A stretch of DNA of 64,000 bases from Chlorobium sp. N1 (GCF_004332115.1 NZ_SJPA01000002.1:124001-188000); one strand, 5' to 3'; shown: positions 1 through 11,392, numbered from the stretch's first letter. Notes: generated by a model not told the origin, from the sequence alone. Translations and numbers: made by a program.

Positions 1-1155
1 GGCGGCGATTTCCGCCCCGAACTCGTCGTCGAGCACGAACCGGGCCTCCTCGGCCTGCTGCGGCGCGACGGCCAGGCTGATCGACTGCTCCGATGAGGCC
101 TGCGAGATGAAGATGACGTTGATGCGATGCCGGGCGAGGCGGGTGAAGAGGCGGGAGGCGATGCCCGGCACGCCGACCATGCCGCTGCCCGAAAGGTTGA
201 GCAGCACCACCGAGTTGATGGAGGTGAGCCCGGTGACCGGCAGGGCAAGGCCGTCGTCCGGACGCCGGTCGCGCTCGATCCTCGTGCCTTCGGCCCCGGG
301 GTTGAACGAGTTCTTGATGAGGATCGGTATCGATGCTTTCATCGCCGGCTGCACGGCGAGCGGATGGAGGATCTTCGCCCCCGCATGGGAAAGCTCCATG
401 GCCTCCGCGTAACTGACGAAGGGAAGCACCCGCGCGTCGGGCACCCGGTTCGGGTCGGCGCTGAAGAACCCGTCGACATGGGTCCAGATCCAGATCTCCC
501 CGGCGCCGAGCGCGGAGCCGAGAACGGAAGCGGTGTAGTCCGATCCGCCGCGCCCGAGCGTGGTCACCGAGCCGTCCGCGGCTGCGGCGATGTAGCCGGT
601 CACGACCGGAAGCGACGGCTCCGTCGAAAGGCGGAGACCGATGCGCTCACGGCTCGCCGCTTCGTCGAGGCGGGCATCGGGATAGACGGCGTCGGTAACA
701 ATCAGCTCGCGGCCGTCGACATAGACCGCCGGCACGCCGGAGGCGCTGAGCCACGCGGCGACGATGCGCGTCGAGAGGCGTTCCCCGAAGCTCTGGACGA
801 GCGCCGAGCTCTTTGCGGAGAGCTCGCGGAGGAGAAAGATCCCGTGCAGGACGTCGTGCAGCTCAAGGAGCTCACGGCGAAGCACCGCATCGAGCTCCTC
901 GAGCGCCGGACCCTCAAGCAGCTCGCGGGCGACCGAGAGATGGCGCTCGGCCAGTTCCTCGCCGGCAGCCACATAGCCGCCGTCCCCGCCGCAGGCCCTC
1001 CGGGCCGCCTCGAGCAGGCGGTCGGTCACCCCCTCCATGGCGGAGATGACGATGACGAGGCGCTCATCTTCGAGCGCCCGGCTGATGATCGACGAAACGT
1101 TCCTGATACGCTCGGCCGTACCGAGGGAGCTCCCCCCGAACTTGAATATTTTCAT
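1..1155 (-). CDS. thrA: Aspartate kinase, N-terminal part (probably bifunctional aspartokinase/homoserine dehydrogenase), cut by window edge
   Basis: Phosphorylates L-aspartate, the first step toward threonine, methionine and lysine. The ATG at 1155 opens with the kinase signature MKIFKFGGSSLG. Further along are GRGGSDYTA (substrate/nucleotide loop), the aspartokinase motif around VDGFFSADPNRV and SHAGAKILHP, then an ACT-type regulatory stretch (GSGMVGVPGIASRLF, followed by INVIFISQASSEQSI). The gene is open to base 1 (385 codons), so the C terminus is missing. A fused homoserine dehydrogenase is expected from the ThrA family and from thrB and thrC nearby, but it is not visible here. It is transcribed away from atpG, which ends 170 bases upstream. 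Confidence 0.9.
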   Translation of the reverse strand, partial: MKIFKFGGSSLGTAERIRNVSSIISRALEDERLVIVISAMEGVTDRLLEAARRACGGDGGYVAAGEELAERHLSVARELLEGPALEELDAVLRRELLELHDVLHGIFLLRELSAKSSALVQSFGERLSTRIVAAWLSASGVPAVYVDGRELIVTDAVYPDARLDEAASRERIGLRLSTEPSLPVVTGYIAAAADGSVTTLGRGGSDYTASVLGSALGAGEIWIWTHVDGFFSADPNRVPDARVLPFVSYAEAMELSHAGAKILHPLAVQPAMKASIPILIKNSFNPGAEGTRIERDRRPDDGLALPVTGLTSINSVVLLNLSGSGMVGVPGIASRLFTRLARHRINVIFISQASSEQSISLAVAPQQAEEARFVLDDEFGAEIAA

Positions 1156-1270
1156 GTACCCTCGAGTAGCTAGGTATTAAAGACTCCGTGGAATTTCATC
1201 CATTGAGCGTTAAAATGCAAATCAGGGGGCCGATTGAGGGCGGCGCCCCGCCGGAAAGCCGTTCCGCCGC

Positions 1271-1301
1271 AAAAAAAAAGCGCCCGTTGCAGGGCGCTTT
1301 T
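1271..1301 (-). terminator. Rho-independent terminator after atpG
   Basis: Read on the minus strand, GCGCCC and GGGCGC form a 6-bp stem around a TGCAAC loop, followed by a run of nine T. It lies 25 bases past the atpG stop codon, so it should end the atpA-atpG transcript before the aspartokinase gene. Confidence 0.85.
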
Positions 1302-1325
1302 GCGTTGTTCTCCAACGGAGAGCAA

Positions 1326-2198
1326 TCAGTTCGAAAGTGCATCGGCGCCACCGACGATCTCGCTCAGCTCCTTGGTGATCGCCGCCTGGCGGGCACGGTT
1401 GTAGCTAATGTTGAGCGTGCGGAGAAGCTCCTTGGCATTCTCGGTCGCCGAATCCATGGCGGTCATCCTTGCAGCCTGCTCGGCGGCGTTGGACTCGAGC
1501 ATCATCCTCCACACCTGGGTGTTGAGGTGCTTCGGTACCAGCTCCTCGATGATGGCTTCCGGAGAGGGCTCGTAGATGTAGTCGCCGCCTTCCTGTACCG
1601 GGCCTTCGCTCTTTATCGGGAGCAACTGCTCGGCCTTCAGGTTCGGGGCGATCACCGACTTGAACTCGTTGTAGACCACGATGACGCGGTCGACCTCGCC
1701 CTTCACGTACATCGACGAGGCGGTCTCGGCGATTTCGCGGGCAGTCGAGAAGTCCAGGTTCTGGAACACGGCCGGGTACCCTTTCAGGATGTTGTAGCCG
1801 CGCTTGCGGAAGAAATCGAAGCCGCGCGTTCCGGCGCAGATCATCTGGACGTTGCCGGCCGCATGGGCAGAAGCAAACTCCTCATGGATCGTGCGCTGGG
1901 CAAGCTTGATGATGTTCGTATTGAAAGCGCCGCAGAGCCCCCTGTCGGAGGTGACGAGCACCACCAGGACCTTCGAGGTCTCTGCACGGTCGGCGAGGAG
2001 CGGGGTCGCCGAGGTGTCGACCTTCGTCGACAGCGATCCGAGCATCTCACCGAGCTTGGCGGCGTAGGGACGGGCCATGACCGCCCGTTCCTGCGCCTTG
2101 CGAAGCTTCGCAGCGGCAACCATCTTCATGGCCTTCGTCACCTGCTGCGTCGATTTCACGCCCTTGATGCGAACTCGTATGTCCTTTAATGTTGGCAT
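1326..2198 (-). CDS. atpG: F1F0 ATP synthase gamma subunit
   Basis: 290 aa, normal length for the family. Gamma is the central rotor stalk of F1, converting proton-driven rotation into conformational change of the alpha/beta hexamer. The N terminus ([20 protein letters not shown], then [15 protein letters not shown]) and C terminus ([20 protein letters not shown]) are the two conserved coiled-coil helices of the family. [13 protein letters not shown] is the other family signature. It lies 53 bases downstream of atpA on the same strand, and no other ATPase genes are adjacent. A split atpAG locus fits what is known for green sulfur bacteria. A terminator follows directly. Confidence 0.97.
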   Translation of the reverse strand: MPTLKDIRVRIKGVKSTQQVTKAMKMVAAAKLRKAQERAVMARPYAAKLGEMLGSLSTKVDTSATPLLADRAETSKVLVVLVTSDRGLCGAFNTNIIKLAQRTIHEEFASAHAAGNVQMICAGTRGFDFFRKRGYNILKGYPAVFQNLDFSTAREIAETASSMYVKGEVDRVIVVYNEFKSVIAPNLKAEQLLPIKSEGPVQEGGDYIYEPSPEAIIEELVPKHLNTQVWRMMLESNAAEQAARMTAMDSATENAKELLRTLNISYNRARQAAITKELSEIVGGADALSN

Positions 2199-2251
2199 GT
2201 AGTACGGGTCGTTAATGTATTATCTGAAACTCCACTGCATCGATGCCCTTC

Positions 2252-3832
<1,581 letters not shown>

Positions 3833-4046
3833 ATGCTTATTCCGCTTGGTTATTTGTTAAGAAAAGAGAAAGATTCTGCTTACTTTCATTTGAATTCCGG
3901 GGGATCTTTTCCCTTTCCAAAAGAAAAGCCAAATTTAATGAAAAGCTTTTAGTTATTCAAATACTACCATCGCATTTGAACAACTTGGTTTTTCAACAGT
4001 ACCCGGCCGCGGGTTGCAGCGCACCCCCTGGCCCCGAAGCAAGCGT

Positions 4047-5009
4047 ATGAAAACAGTCAGGGGATTCGCTTCAGCAACCGTCGGAAACGTGGCCTGCGGG
4101 TTCGACGTGCTCGGGTTCGCCATCCGCGAGCCCGGAGACGAGGTCGTACTCTCGCTCTCGGAGCGCAGCCACACCTCCGGCCCCGTCACCATCACGTCGA
4201 TCACGGGCGACGGCGGCAAGCTCCCGCAGGACGCGAGGAAGAACACCTCGAGTTTCGTCGTCCTGAAGTTCCTCGAACACATCCGCGCACAGAAAGGCAT
4301 CGGTTTCGACGGCCACATCGAGCTCGAGCTGAAGAAGCACCTGCCGCTCTCCAGCGGCATGGGCAGCAGCGCGGCAAGCGCCGCGGCGGCCCTCGTGGCG
4401 GCCAACGAACTGCTCGGCCAGCCCTGCACGAAGATGGAGCTGGTGCACTTCGCCATCGAGGGCGAGCGGGTCGCCTGCGGCTCGGCCCATGCCGACAACG
4501 CCGCGCCGGCCATCCTCGGCAACTTCGTCCTCATCCGCAGCTACACGCCGCTCGACCTCATCGTCATCGCCCCCCCCGAGGAGCTCTTCTGCTCGCTCGT
4601 CCATCCCCATACCGAACTCAGGACCTCCTACGCCCGCTCGGTGCTCCCCGCCGAGATCCCGCTCAAGCTGGCCATCCAGCAGTGGGGCAACGTCGGGGCG
4701 CTCATCGCCGGACTGCAGAGCTCCGACTACCCGCTCATCGGCCGCTCGCTCGTCGACGTGGTCGCCGAGCCCAGGCGCGCGCCGCTCATCCCCGGCTTCA
4801 CCGGGGTGAAGGAGGCCGCCATGGAAGCCGGCGCCCTCGGCTGCAGCATCGCGGGATCGGGCCCCTCCGTCTTCGCCTTCTCACGGTCGCGCGAGTCGGC
4901 CGAGAAGGCCGGACGCGCCATGCAGGAGGCCTTCCTCTCCGGCAGCGCAGGGCTCGCCTCCGACATGTGGGTCTCGCCGATCTGCCGCGAAGGGGCAAGG
5001 ATACTCTAA
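4047..5009 (+). CDS. thrB: Homoserine kinase
   Basis: 320 aa. Phosphorylates L-homoserine to O-phospho-L-homoserine, the substrate of the next gene. GHMP-kinase fold: N-terminal MKTVRGFASATVGNVACGFD is the substrate-binding strand, LPLSSGMGSSAASAAAAL is the ATP-binding glycine loop, and GCSIAGSGPSVFAF is the C-terminal GHMP motif. An in-frame ATG at 4014 exists, but the 4047 ATG begins exactly where family alignments begin, so it is preferred. It is followed by thrC after 32 bases. With the aspartokinase at the window start this gives a thr locus interrupted by atpG-atpA on the opposite strand. Confidence 0.96.
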   Translation: MKTVRGFASATVGNVACGFDVLGFAIREPGDEVVLSLSERSHTSGPVTITSITGDGGKLPQDARKNTSSFVVLKFLEHIRAQKGIGFDGHIELELKKHLPLSSGMGSSAASAAAALVAANELLGQPCTKMELVHFAIEGERVACGSAHADNAAPAILGNFVLIRSYTPLDLIVIAPPEELFCSLVHPHTELRTSYARSVLPAEIPLKLAIQQWGNVGALIAGLQSSDYPLIGRSLVDVVAEPRRAPLIPGFTGVKEAAMEAGALGCSIAGSGPSVFAFSRSRESAEKAGRAMQEAFLSGSAGLASDMWVSPICREGARIL

Positions 5010-5041
5010 CGAACACAACCGACGACGTTCCCGACAGACAC

Positions 5042-6358
5042 ATGATCTACTTCAGCACCAGCAAATCCTCCACGCCGGTCTCCATGAAACGGGCCACCCT
5101 CGAGGGGCTCGCCCCCGACGGAGGACTCTACGTCCCCTCCGAGCTCCCCACGCTCTCCCCCGCCGAGATCGCGAACCTCGAAGGAGCATCCTTCAGCGAC
5201 ATCGGCTTCGCGATCGCCAAAAAGTTCGTCGACGGCGAGGTGCCCCCCGTCGAGCTGCAGCGGATCGTCAGCGACGCCTGCAGCTTCGAGACCCCGCTCG
5301 TCCGGCTCGACGAGACGACCTTCGTCGAAGAGCTCTTCCACGGGCCGACGCTCGCCTTCAAGGACTACGGCGCCCGGTTCCTGGCCCGCATGACCGGATG
5401 GTTCGCCGCCGAGGACAGGCGCATGATCACGGTGCTTGTGGCCACCTCCGGCGACACCGGCAGCGCAGTCGCCTACGGCTTCCAGGGCATCCCGAACACC
5501 CGCGTGGTGCTGCTCTACCCCTCCGGCAAGGTCAGCCGCCTGCAGGAGCAGCAGCTCACCACGGCCGGCGGCAACGTGCACGCCCTCGAGGTGAAGGGGG
5601 ATTTCGACGACTGCCAGCGCCTCGTGAAGGAGGCCTTCGTCGACCCGGAGCTGAAGAGCCGCCTCACCCTGACCTCGGCCAACTCGATCAACATCTCCCG
5701 CCTCGTGCCGCAGTCCTTCTACTACGCCTGGGCGGCGCTCCGGCTCAGGGAGGAGCACGGGCTGGAAAACCCCGTCTTCTCGGTGCCAAGCGGCAACTAC
5801 GGCAACCTGACGGCCGGCGTGCTGGCAAAGAAGATGGGCTTTCCCGTCGGAGGCTTCATCGCCGCCTCGAACGCCAACGACAGCGTCACGCGCTACCTTT
5901 CCGAGGGGCGCTACGAACCCCGTCCGACCCGCCGCACCCTCTCGACGGCGATGGACGTCGGCAACCCGAGCAACTTCGCCCGCCTCCTCCATATCTACCG
6001 AGGGGACCACGACGCCATGGCCCGCGACATCGCCGCCACCTCCGTCACCGACAAGGAGACCCTCGAGACCATCCGGCTCGCATACGAGCGCTTCGGCTAC
6101 GTGATGGACCCCCACACCGCCGTCGGCTACCGGGCCCTCCAGGAGATGCGCCGGGAAGGAAAGTACATCGGCACGCCCGCCGTCGTGCTCTCGACCGCCC
6201 ACCCCTCGAAGTTCCTCGAAGCCATCGAAGAGGCCCTCAATATCAAGGTCGACGTACCCGAACGCCTCCGCTGCCTCCTCGAAAAGGAGAAGCGCTCGAC
6301 GGTGATCGAACCCCGCTTCCGGGAGCTTGCGGACTTCCTCAACGGCCTCGACGGCTGA
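5042..6358 (+). CDS. thrC: Threonine synthase
   Basis: 438 aa. PLP enzyme converting O-phosphohomoserine to L-threonine. It begins IYFSTSKSSTPVSMKRATLE, the long-form (fungal/E. coli-like) N terminus. The PLP lysine lies in GPTLAFKDYGARF, and the substrate/phosphate loop in VATSGDTGSA. NPSNFARLLHIY is a further family signature. Start at 5042 is chosen because the same frame is open far upstream only as a shadow of thrB. It follows thrB in a likely two- or three-gene operon with plsC 20 bases downstream. Confidence 0.96.
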   Translation: MIYFSTSKSSTPVSMKRATLEGLAPDGGLYVPSELPTLSPAEIANLEGASFSDIGFAIAKKFVDGEVPPVELQRIVSDACSFETPLVRLDETTFVEELFHGPTLAFKDYGARFLARMTGWFAAEDRRMITVLVATSGDTGSAVAYGFQGIPNTRVVLLYPSGKVSRLQEQQLTTAGGNVHALEVKGDFDDCQRLVKEAFVDPELKSRLTLTSANSINISRLVPQSFYYAWAALRLREEHGLENPVFSVPSGNYGNLTAGVLAKKMGFPVGGFIAASNANDSVTRYLSEGRYEPRPTRRTLSTAMDVGNPSNFARLLHIYRGDHDAMARDIAATSVTDKETLETIRLAYERFGYVMDPHTAVGYRALQEMRREGKYIGTPAVVLSTAHPSKFLEAIEEALNIKVDVPERLRCLLEKEKRSTVIEPRFRELADFLNGLDG

Positions 6359-6378
6359 GCACACCACACCACGCCCCC

Positions 6379-7074
6379 ATGAACGCCCGCACCCTGCTCT
6401 TCTTCATCATCCTGATACCCATCATGTTCTTCGGGATGCTCTACGGCTACGTCCTCAACCTCCTCGACGGCAACGGCGACCGGTTCGCCCGGATCGCTTC
6501 CTGGTGGGGGCGTTTCAGCGCCCGGCTCTTCGGCATCAGGGTCGAAGTGGAGGGCGAGGAGAACTACACGCCCGGCAGGAGCTACCTCGTCGTCAGCAAC
6601 CATGCCGGCATGGCCGACATCCCGCTCCTGCTCGGCTCGATGAAGCTCAACCTCCGCTTCGTCGCCAAGGAGGAGCTCGGAAGGATCCCCGTCTTCGGAT
6701 GGGCGCTCAGGAACGGAGGATACGTCATGATCAAGCGGGGCCAGAACCGCGAAGCCCTCAAGAGCCTCCTCTCGGCGGCCGAAGTCCTCAAAAGCGGCCG
6801 CTCGGTGCACATCTTCCCCGAAGGGACCCGCTCGGCCACCGGCAAGCTCCTCCCCTTCAAGCGCGGGGCCTTCCTCGTCGCCGAAAAGGCCCGGGCCGAG
6901 GTGCTCCCCGTCACCATCGTCGGCAGCCACCGCATCACGCCGAAAAAGAGCCTGGCGATCCACCGCGGCACGGTTCGGCTCATCATCGGCAAGCCCCTCC
7001 GCACCGCCGACTTCCCCAACGTCGAAGCCCTCATGAAGGCCTCGCGCGAAGCCATCGCCCGAAACCTCGGCTGA
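6379..7074 (+). CDS. plsC: 1-acyl-sn-glycerol-3-phosphate acyltransferase
   Basis: 231 aa. Acylates lysophosphatidic acid to phosphatidic acid at the inner membrane. There is one N-terminal hydrophobic segment (residues 4-27). Motif I is NHAGMAD (the NHxxxxD catalytic pair), motif III is FPEGTRS, and motif IV is around VLPVTIVGSH. Start ATG at 6379 follows thrC by 20 bases, so it is probably co-transcribed with thrBC. A strong hairpin lies 29 bases past the stop. The family is certain; acyl-chain preference is not readable. Confidence 0.92.
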   Translation: MNARTLLFFIILIPIMFFGMLYGYVLNLLDGNGDRFARIASWWGRFSARLFGIRVEVEGEENYTPGRSYLVVSNHAGMADIPLLLGSMKLNLRFVAKEELGRIPVFGWALRNGGYVMIKRGQNREALKSLLSAAEVLKSGRSVHIFPEGTRSATGKLLPFKRGAFLVAEKARAEVLPVTIVGSHRITPKKSLAIHRGTVRLIIGKPLRTADFPNVEALMKASREAIARNLG

Positions 7075-7103
7075 GCAGCCGCGTCCTGCAAAGAACACAG
7101 AGA

Positions 7104-7138
7104 AAGGGCCGCTGCCTCGGGATGAAGCAGCGGCCCTT
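7104..7138. terminator. Bidirectional hairpin between plsC and ribH
   Basis: Perfect 12-bp inverted repeat AAGGGCCGCTGC / GCAGCGGCCCTT with an 11-base loop, placed between converging genes. The minus-strand reading is followed by TTTCTCT, so it fits best as the ribH terminator, and it may also stop plsC transcripts. Confidence 0.75.
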
Positions 7139-7168
7139 CGTCATCGGCGCCGGCAGAGGAAAAGTCCC

Positions 7169-7636
7169 TCAGATATTGCGGTAGAGGTCGACCATCTCGA
7201 TGGCGGTGAGGGCGGCGTCGAACCCCTTGTTGCCGGCCTTCGTGCCGGCCCTCTCGATCGCCTGCTCGATGTTCTCGGTGGTCAGTACCCCGAAGGCGAT
7301 CGGCACGCCGGTCTCAAGAGAGGCCTGGGCGATGCCCTTGGCGGCCTCGGCGGCAACGACGTCGAAATGGGGGGTGCTTCCGCGGATGATGGCGCCGAGC
7401 GTGATGAGGGCGTCGTACTTTCCGGTGAGCGCGGCCTTCTTCGACACCATCGGCAGTTCGAAGGCGCCGGGGCAGCGGTAGATGGTGATATGCTCCTCCG
7501 ATCCGCCGTGGCGGCGGATGCAGTCCAGGGCGCCCTCGACCAGCTTCTGGCCGATGAAGTCGTTGAAGCGGGAGACGACGATGGCGAAGCGGGCGTCCTT
7601 TGCGCTGAGTGCTCCTTCTATCTGCTTGACTGGCAT
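7169..7636 (-). CDS. ribH: 6,7-dimethyl-8-ribityllumazine synthase
   Basis: 155 aa. Condenses 5-amino-6-ribitylamino-uracil with dihydroxybutanone phosphate, the penultimate step of riboflavin synthesis. Family landmarks are VVSRFNDFI, the phosphate loop [12 protein letters not shown] with catalytic His just after (EAAKGIAQ context), and [20 protein letters not shown] at 7636 starts [13 protein letters not shown], matching the usual N terminus. In-frame upstream codons run into the gmhA intergenic gap and are Pro/Arg-rich, so they were not used. It is 20 bases downstream of gmhA on the same strand. Confidence 0.96.
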   Translation of the reverse strand: MPVKQIEGALSAKDARFAIVVSRFNDFIGQKLVEGALDCIRRHGGSEEHITIYRCPGAFELPMVSKKAALTGKYDALITLGAIIRGSTPHFDVVAAEAAKGIAQASLETGVPIAFGVLTTENIEQAIERAGTKAGNKGFDAALTAIEMVDLYRNI

Positions 7637-7656
7637 GGGGTATGGTGGTTTAAGGG

Positions 7657-8292
7657 TTAGTCGCAGTATCCGAGGATACGCTCCACAAGATCGATCAGGA
7701 CGTGGCCGACGGCGATGTGGCACTCCTGCACGCGGTCGGCCGTGCCGGTGTGGGGGACGATGAGCTCGAGGTCGGCCATGCCTTTCATGCGGCCGCCGTC
7801 GCCGCCGAGGAGGGCGATGGTGCCCATTCCCCGCTGCTTTGCGGTCACGAGCGCCTGGACGACGCTTTGGCTGTTGCCGCTCGTCGAGATCCCGACGAGC
7901 AGGTCTCCCTTCTTTCCGTACGCCTCGACGAGGCGGGCGAACACGTTGTCGTAGCCGAGGTCGTTGGCCCCGGCCGTGAGCGCCATGCTGTCGCTGGAGA
8001 GCGCGATGGCCGGAAGCGCCGGGCGCTGGACCGAGCTGCGGTAGCGGATGGTGAGCTCGGTGGCCAGGTGCTGGGCGTCTGCCGCGCTGCCGCCGTTGCC
8101 GCAGAAGAGCACCGTGCCGCCCTCCTCGAAGGTTGCGGCCATCATGCGCGCCATGGCGGCAATCTGTGCGCCGGACTCGCGGGCGACCCGCTCCTTCAGG
8201 CGCGCGCTGTAGAGCAGCGTCTCAAGAACGCTCTCCTCGAGCCGGCTCCGGTCGGTGAGTCGGCAGTTGCATGTTCCCTCTCTCTCCATCAT
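7657..8292 (-). CDS. gmhA: D-sedoheptulose 7-phosphate isomerase (phosphoheptose isomerase)
   Basis: About 211 aa. Makes D-glycero-manno-heptose 7-phosphate, the first step to the heptose of LPS core. SIS fold: [16 protein letters not shown] (phosphate-binding loop), [14 protein letters not shown] and [16 protein letters not shown] at the C terminus are diagnostic. Two adjacent ATG codons (8292 and 8289) open the gene. An upstream in-frame ATG at 8349 adds a basic, non-conserved leader and is less likely. It is followed closely by ribH, so the two are likely co-transcribed although their pathways differ. Confidence 0.92.
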   Translation of the reverse strand: MMEREGTCNCRLTDRSRLEESVLETLLYSARLKERVARESGAQIAAMARMMAATFEEGGTVLFCGNGGSAADAQHLATELTIRYRSSVQRPALPAIALSSDSMALTAGANDLGYDNVFARLVEAYGKKGDLLVGISTSGNSQSVVQALVTAKQRGMGTIALLGGDGGRMKGMADLELIVPHTGTADRVQECHIAVGHVLIDLVERILGYCD

Positions 8293-8394
8293 TGCTGTGA
8301 ATATGGTTCGTTCTCTCTGCCCGCGCCCCTTGAGGCGCACCGGTGCCATGGTTACGCCAATATAACGAAAAACCGAGCGATAGGAAGAAAATCC

Positions 8395-9231
8395 TCACGC
8401 CCCCCCGTCCGCCGCGCCCTCCTCGAGCCTCCGGCCGCAGCGGCGGCAGAACAGGGCGTCTCCTTCGTGGAAGAGCTCCGGGCACGACGGGCAGCGCGTC
8501 TGCCTTGGTGCAGAGCGGTCGATGGCGGCCATTTCGGCCGAGACGATGCCGGTCGGCACGGCGATGACGCTGTAGCCGGTGATCATGAGCAGCGCGGCAA
8601 GCGCGCGGCCGAGCGGGGTCTCGGGCGAGATGTCGCCGTAGCCGACGGTCGTGACGGTCACGATCGCCCAGTAGATGCTCTCGGGAATGCTCCGGAACCC
8701 GTGCGACTCCCCTTCGATGAGGTACATGAGGGCCCCGACGATGCTTGTGAGCACCACGACGAAGAAGAGGAAGACGAGGATCTTTCGCGAGGATGCCACG
8801 ACGGACTGGCGGACGAAGTTGGCTTCGCGCACGAACTGCATCAGCTTCAGGAGCCGGAAGATGCGCAGGACCCTGAAGAAGCGGATGACGAGCAGGTACT
8901 GGGCGCCGGGCACGAAGAGGCTGAGCCATGTCGGGAAGACCGAAAAGAAGTCGACCAGGCCGAAAAAGCTCAGGGCGTAGCGACGCCGGTCGGGGCTCGC
9001 ATACAGCCGGAGCGCATACTCCGCCGAGAAGAGGACGGTGAAGAACCACTCGAGCGCGAGGAACAGTCCGCCGGCCGACCGGTGCAGCGAGGGCACGCTG
9101 TCGAGCATGACGGTCAGCACGCTCAGCGAAATGGCCGCGATGAGCGCGAGGTCGAAAGCCTTTGCGGGGAAGGTGTCGTAGTCGAAGATGACGTGGCGCA
9201 GCCGGTCGCGCAGGGTGCCGTGCTTTTCCAT
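8395..9231 (-). CDS. Voltage-gated potassium channel with C-terminal zinc ribbon
   Basis: 278 aa, six-helix ion channel of the inner membrane. The S4 voltage sensor is RFFRVLRIFRLLKLM, with Arg every third residue. The pore helix and selectivity filter are TVTTVGYGD, the canonical K+ signature. After S6 the protein does not carry an RCK or cNMP domain. It ends in a short tail with CPSC and, 15 residues on, CRRC, a four-Cys zinc ribbon. Whether the ribbon gates the channel is unknown. The gene stands alone on the minus strand between gmhA and the hemE terminator. Confidence 0.88.
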   Translation of the reverse strand: MEKHGTLRDRLRHVIFDYDTFPAKAFDLALIAAISLSVLTVMLDSVPSLHRSAGGLFLALEWFFTVLFSAEYALRLYASPDRRRYALSFFGLVDFFSVFPTWLSLFVPGAQYLLVIRFFRVLRIFRLLKLMQFVREANFVRQSVVASSRKILVFLFFVVVLTSIVGALMYLIEGESHGFRSIPESIYWAIVTVTTVGYGDISPETPLGRALAALLMITGYSVIAVPTGIVSAEMAAIDRSAPRQTRCPSCPELFHEGDALFCRRCGRRLEEGAADGGA

Positions 9232-9262
9232 GGCGTCGGGACGAATGGGTTGACGGGGCTCG

Positions 9263-9302
9263 AAAAAAAAGCTCCGCCGGTACGGGTACTGACGGAGCTT
9301 TT
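9263..9302 (-). terminator. Rho-independent terminator after hemE
   Basis: On the minus strand AAAAGCTCCG and CGGAGCTTTT pair around a short loop and run into eight T. It lies 27 bases beyond the hemE stop codon. Confidence 0.85.
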
Positions 9303-9328
9303 GCTGGAACGGAACGGGGAAGGACGCC

Positions 9329-10384
9329 TTAGTGGTACTTGGCGCTCTCCTCCTTGACGAAGTCGACGAGCAGCTTCAGGTTGGCCGGATCGACGTCGGG
9401 CAGGATGCCGTGGCCGAGGTTGAAGACGTGGCCGGACTGTGCGGTGTGCTGGCCGAACTGCTTGAGGATCTTGGCGGCCTCAGCCTTGATCTTCTCCGGG
9501 GTGCCGTAGAGGACCGTCGGGTCCATGTTGCCCTGGAGGCAGACGCGGTCGCCGAGGATGGTGCGGGCCTTCTTGATGTCGATGCCCCAGCCGAGTCCGA
9601 CAGCGTCGGCGCCGGTGTCGGCGATCTCGGTGAGGATGGTGTTGCAGTCCTTCGAGAAGACGATGACCGGGGTGTCCGGGTACTTGGCCTTCACCGCCTG
9701 CACGTTCTCCTTGATGTAGGGAAGCGCGAACTCGCGGTAGTCGTCCTCGGAGAGGGCGCTGGCCCAGGAGTCGAAGATCTGGATGGCGTCGGCTCCGGCC
9801 TCGACCTGTGCGCAGACGTAGTCGGAGATGACCGAGGAGATCTTGCTGAGCAGCATGTGGGCCATCTTCGGCTCACGGAACATCATCTTCTTGGCGAATG
9901 CGTAGTTCTTCGATCCGCCGCCTTCGACGGCGTAGGTGAAGAGGGTCCATGCCGCACCGGAGAAGCCGATGAGGGGAACGCGGTTGTCGAGCTCCTTCTT
10001 GGTGAGGCGGATGGCGTCGAGCACGTAGCCGAGCTTGTCCTGCACCTCGGGAACGATCAGGCGGTCGATGTCGACCTGGCTGCGGATCGGGGGGGTCAGC
10101 TTGATGCCCTTGCTCTCGATGATCTCGACGTTCATGCCCATCGCCTCGTTGACGACGAGGATGTCGCTGAAGATGATCGCCGCATCCACGCCGATGATGT
10201 CGACCGGCTGGATGGTGACCTCCATGGCGAGCTCGGGGGTCTTGCAGAGGGTGAGGAAGTCGGTTTTCTCCCTGACGGCACGGTACTCGGGAAGGTAACG
10301 GCCTGCCTGGCGCATCACCCAGATGGGGGTCCGTGAGCATGGCTGGCGCTTCAGAGCCCGGAGGAAAAGATCGTTTTTGAGCAT
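9329..10384 (-). CDS. hemE: Uroporphyrinogen decarboxylase
   Basis: 351 aa. Decarboxylates uroporphyrinogen III to coproporphyrinogen III, the branch toward heme and, in this organism, the large bacteriochlorophyll demand. Signatures: PIWVMRQAGRYLPEYR near the N terminus, FSDILVVNEAMGM, GFSGAAWTLFTYAVEGG, and near the C terminus GNMDPTVLYG and FNLGHGILPDVDP. ATG at 10384 gives the normal N terminus. It is monocistronic on the minus strand with a strong terminator. Confidence 0.97.
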   Translation of the reverse strand: MLKNDLFLRALKRQPCSRTPIWVMRQAGRYLPEYRAVREKTDFLTLCKTPELAMEVTIQPVDIIGVDAAIIFSDILVVNEAMGMNVEIIESKGIKLTPPIRSQVDIDRLIVPEVQDKLGYVLDAIRLTKKELDNRVPLIGFSGAAWTLFTYAVEGGGSKNYAFAKKMMFREPKMAHMLLSKISSVISDYVCAQVEAGADAIQIFDSWASALSEDDYREFALPYIKENVQAVKAKYPDTPVIVFSKDCNTILTEIADTGADAVGLGWGIDIKKARTILGDRVCLQGNMDPTVLYGTPEKIKAEAAKILKQFGQHTAQSGHVFNLGHGILPDVDPANLKLLVDFVKEESAKYH

Positions 10385-10527
10385 GCAGAGCTAAAGTTAG
10401 AGTGTTTACAAAAAAACCTGAACCCTTTGAGGGGCGGCGCTTTGGCGGCCGCAGCCGGAACAGACGGAACCTGCAAAGGTACGACTTTCCGGCCGTTTTT
10501 TAAAACGCCTCCCCGCCGGAAGACCCC

Positions 10528-11376
10528 TCAGCTGACGATGTGGCGCTTGATGCCGAGCTCCTTCGGGCTGTAGCCGAGCGCGAGGCCGACCATCTCCGAA
10601 AGGTGGAACACGGGAATCGAGCTGTGGCTGCCGGCATGCTTCAGCGCCTTCGACTGGTAGCCGTCGAGCACGGTGTGGCAGAGCGGGCAGGGGGTGACGA
10701 TGAAGTCGGCCTTCAGGTCGATGGCCTCCTCGAGCGCCTCGGCCGCGACGCTCAGCGACTCCTCCTCGGCGACGAGCAGGGTGTGGAAGCCGCAGCAGCG
10801 GTTCTTGTGGCGGTAGGGGATGGTGGTGCCGCCGAGCGCCAGGACGAGCTGGTCGAGCGAGGTCGGGTCGAGCGGGTTGTCCTTGCCGAGCACCGTCGAG
10901 GGACGGAGGATGTGGCAGCCGTAGAAGGGCGCGATGCGGTACTTCGAGAGCGGCACCTTGACCTTCGACTTGATGACGTCGAGCCCGACGTCGTCGATGA
11001 GCACCCAGAGCAGGTGGCGGACCTCGGAGGTGCCGCGGTACTCGAGACCCTCTTTCCTGAGGATCTCGTTGACCTCGGCACGCAGCTCAGCCGACGCATC
11101 GAGCTTCTTCTTGGCGCTGCGGATGGTCATGAGGCAGGTGTTGCAGGAGACGACGAGGTCCATGCCCATCTTCTCGGCGTGAGCGATGTTGCGGGCATTG
11201 ACCAGCGCGAAGTGCTTCGGGCTGACGTAGTCGAGGTTGCTTCCTCCGCAGCAGGTGCTCTCGTGCAGGTGCACGAGCTCGATATCGAGATCCTTCTGCC
11301 AGAGCGCAATCGAGCGGTCGACCTCCTTGGTCATGGACTCGTTGATGCAGCTCAGGTAATATGCGTATTTCTTCAT
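10528..11376 (-). CDS. CCG-domain subunit of type-E succinate dehydrogenase/fumarate reductase
   Basis: 282 aa. Two cysteine-rich CCG domains like those of heterodisulfide reductase HdrB: STCCGGSN with CNTC in the N-terminal half, and RCCGFH with CPLC in the second. In type-E (non-classical) succinate:quinone oxidoreductases this subunit replaces the usual heme-binding membrane anchor and holds an Fe-S center. ATG at 11376 has GGGAGG eight bases upstream, which decides it over an in-frame codon 78 bases earlier. It is the last gene of the sdhA-sdhB-CCG operon (16-base gap). Confidence 0.9.
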   Translation of the reverse strand: MKKYAYYLSCINESMTKEVDRSIALWQKDLDIELVHLHESTCCGGSNLDYVSPKHFALVNARNIAHAEKMGMDLVVSCNTCLMTIRSAKKKLDASAELRAEVNEILRKEGLEYRGTSEVRHLLWVLIDDVGLDVIKSKVKVPLSKYRIAPFYGCHILRPSTVLGKDNPLDPTSLDQLVLALGGTTIPYRHKNRCCGFHTLLVAEEESLSVAAEALEEAIDLKADFIVTPCPLCHTVLDGYQSKALKHAGSHSSIPVFHLSEMVGLALGYSPKELGIKRHIVS

Positions 11377-11392
11377 CCGGAAGGCCTCCCGA

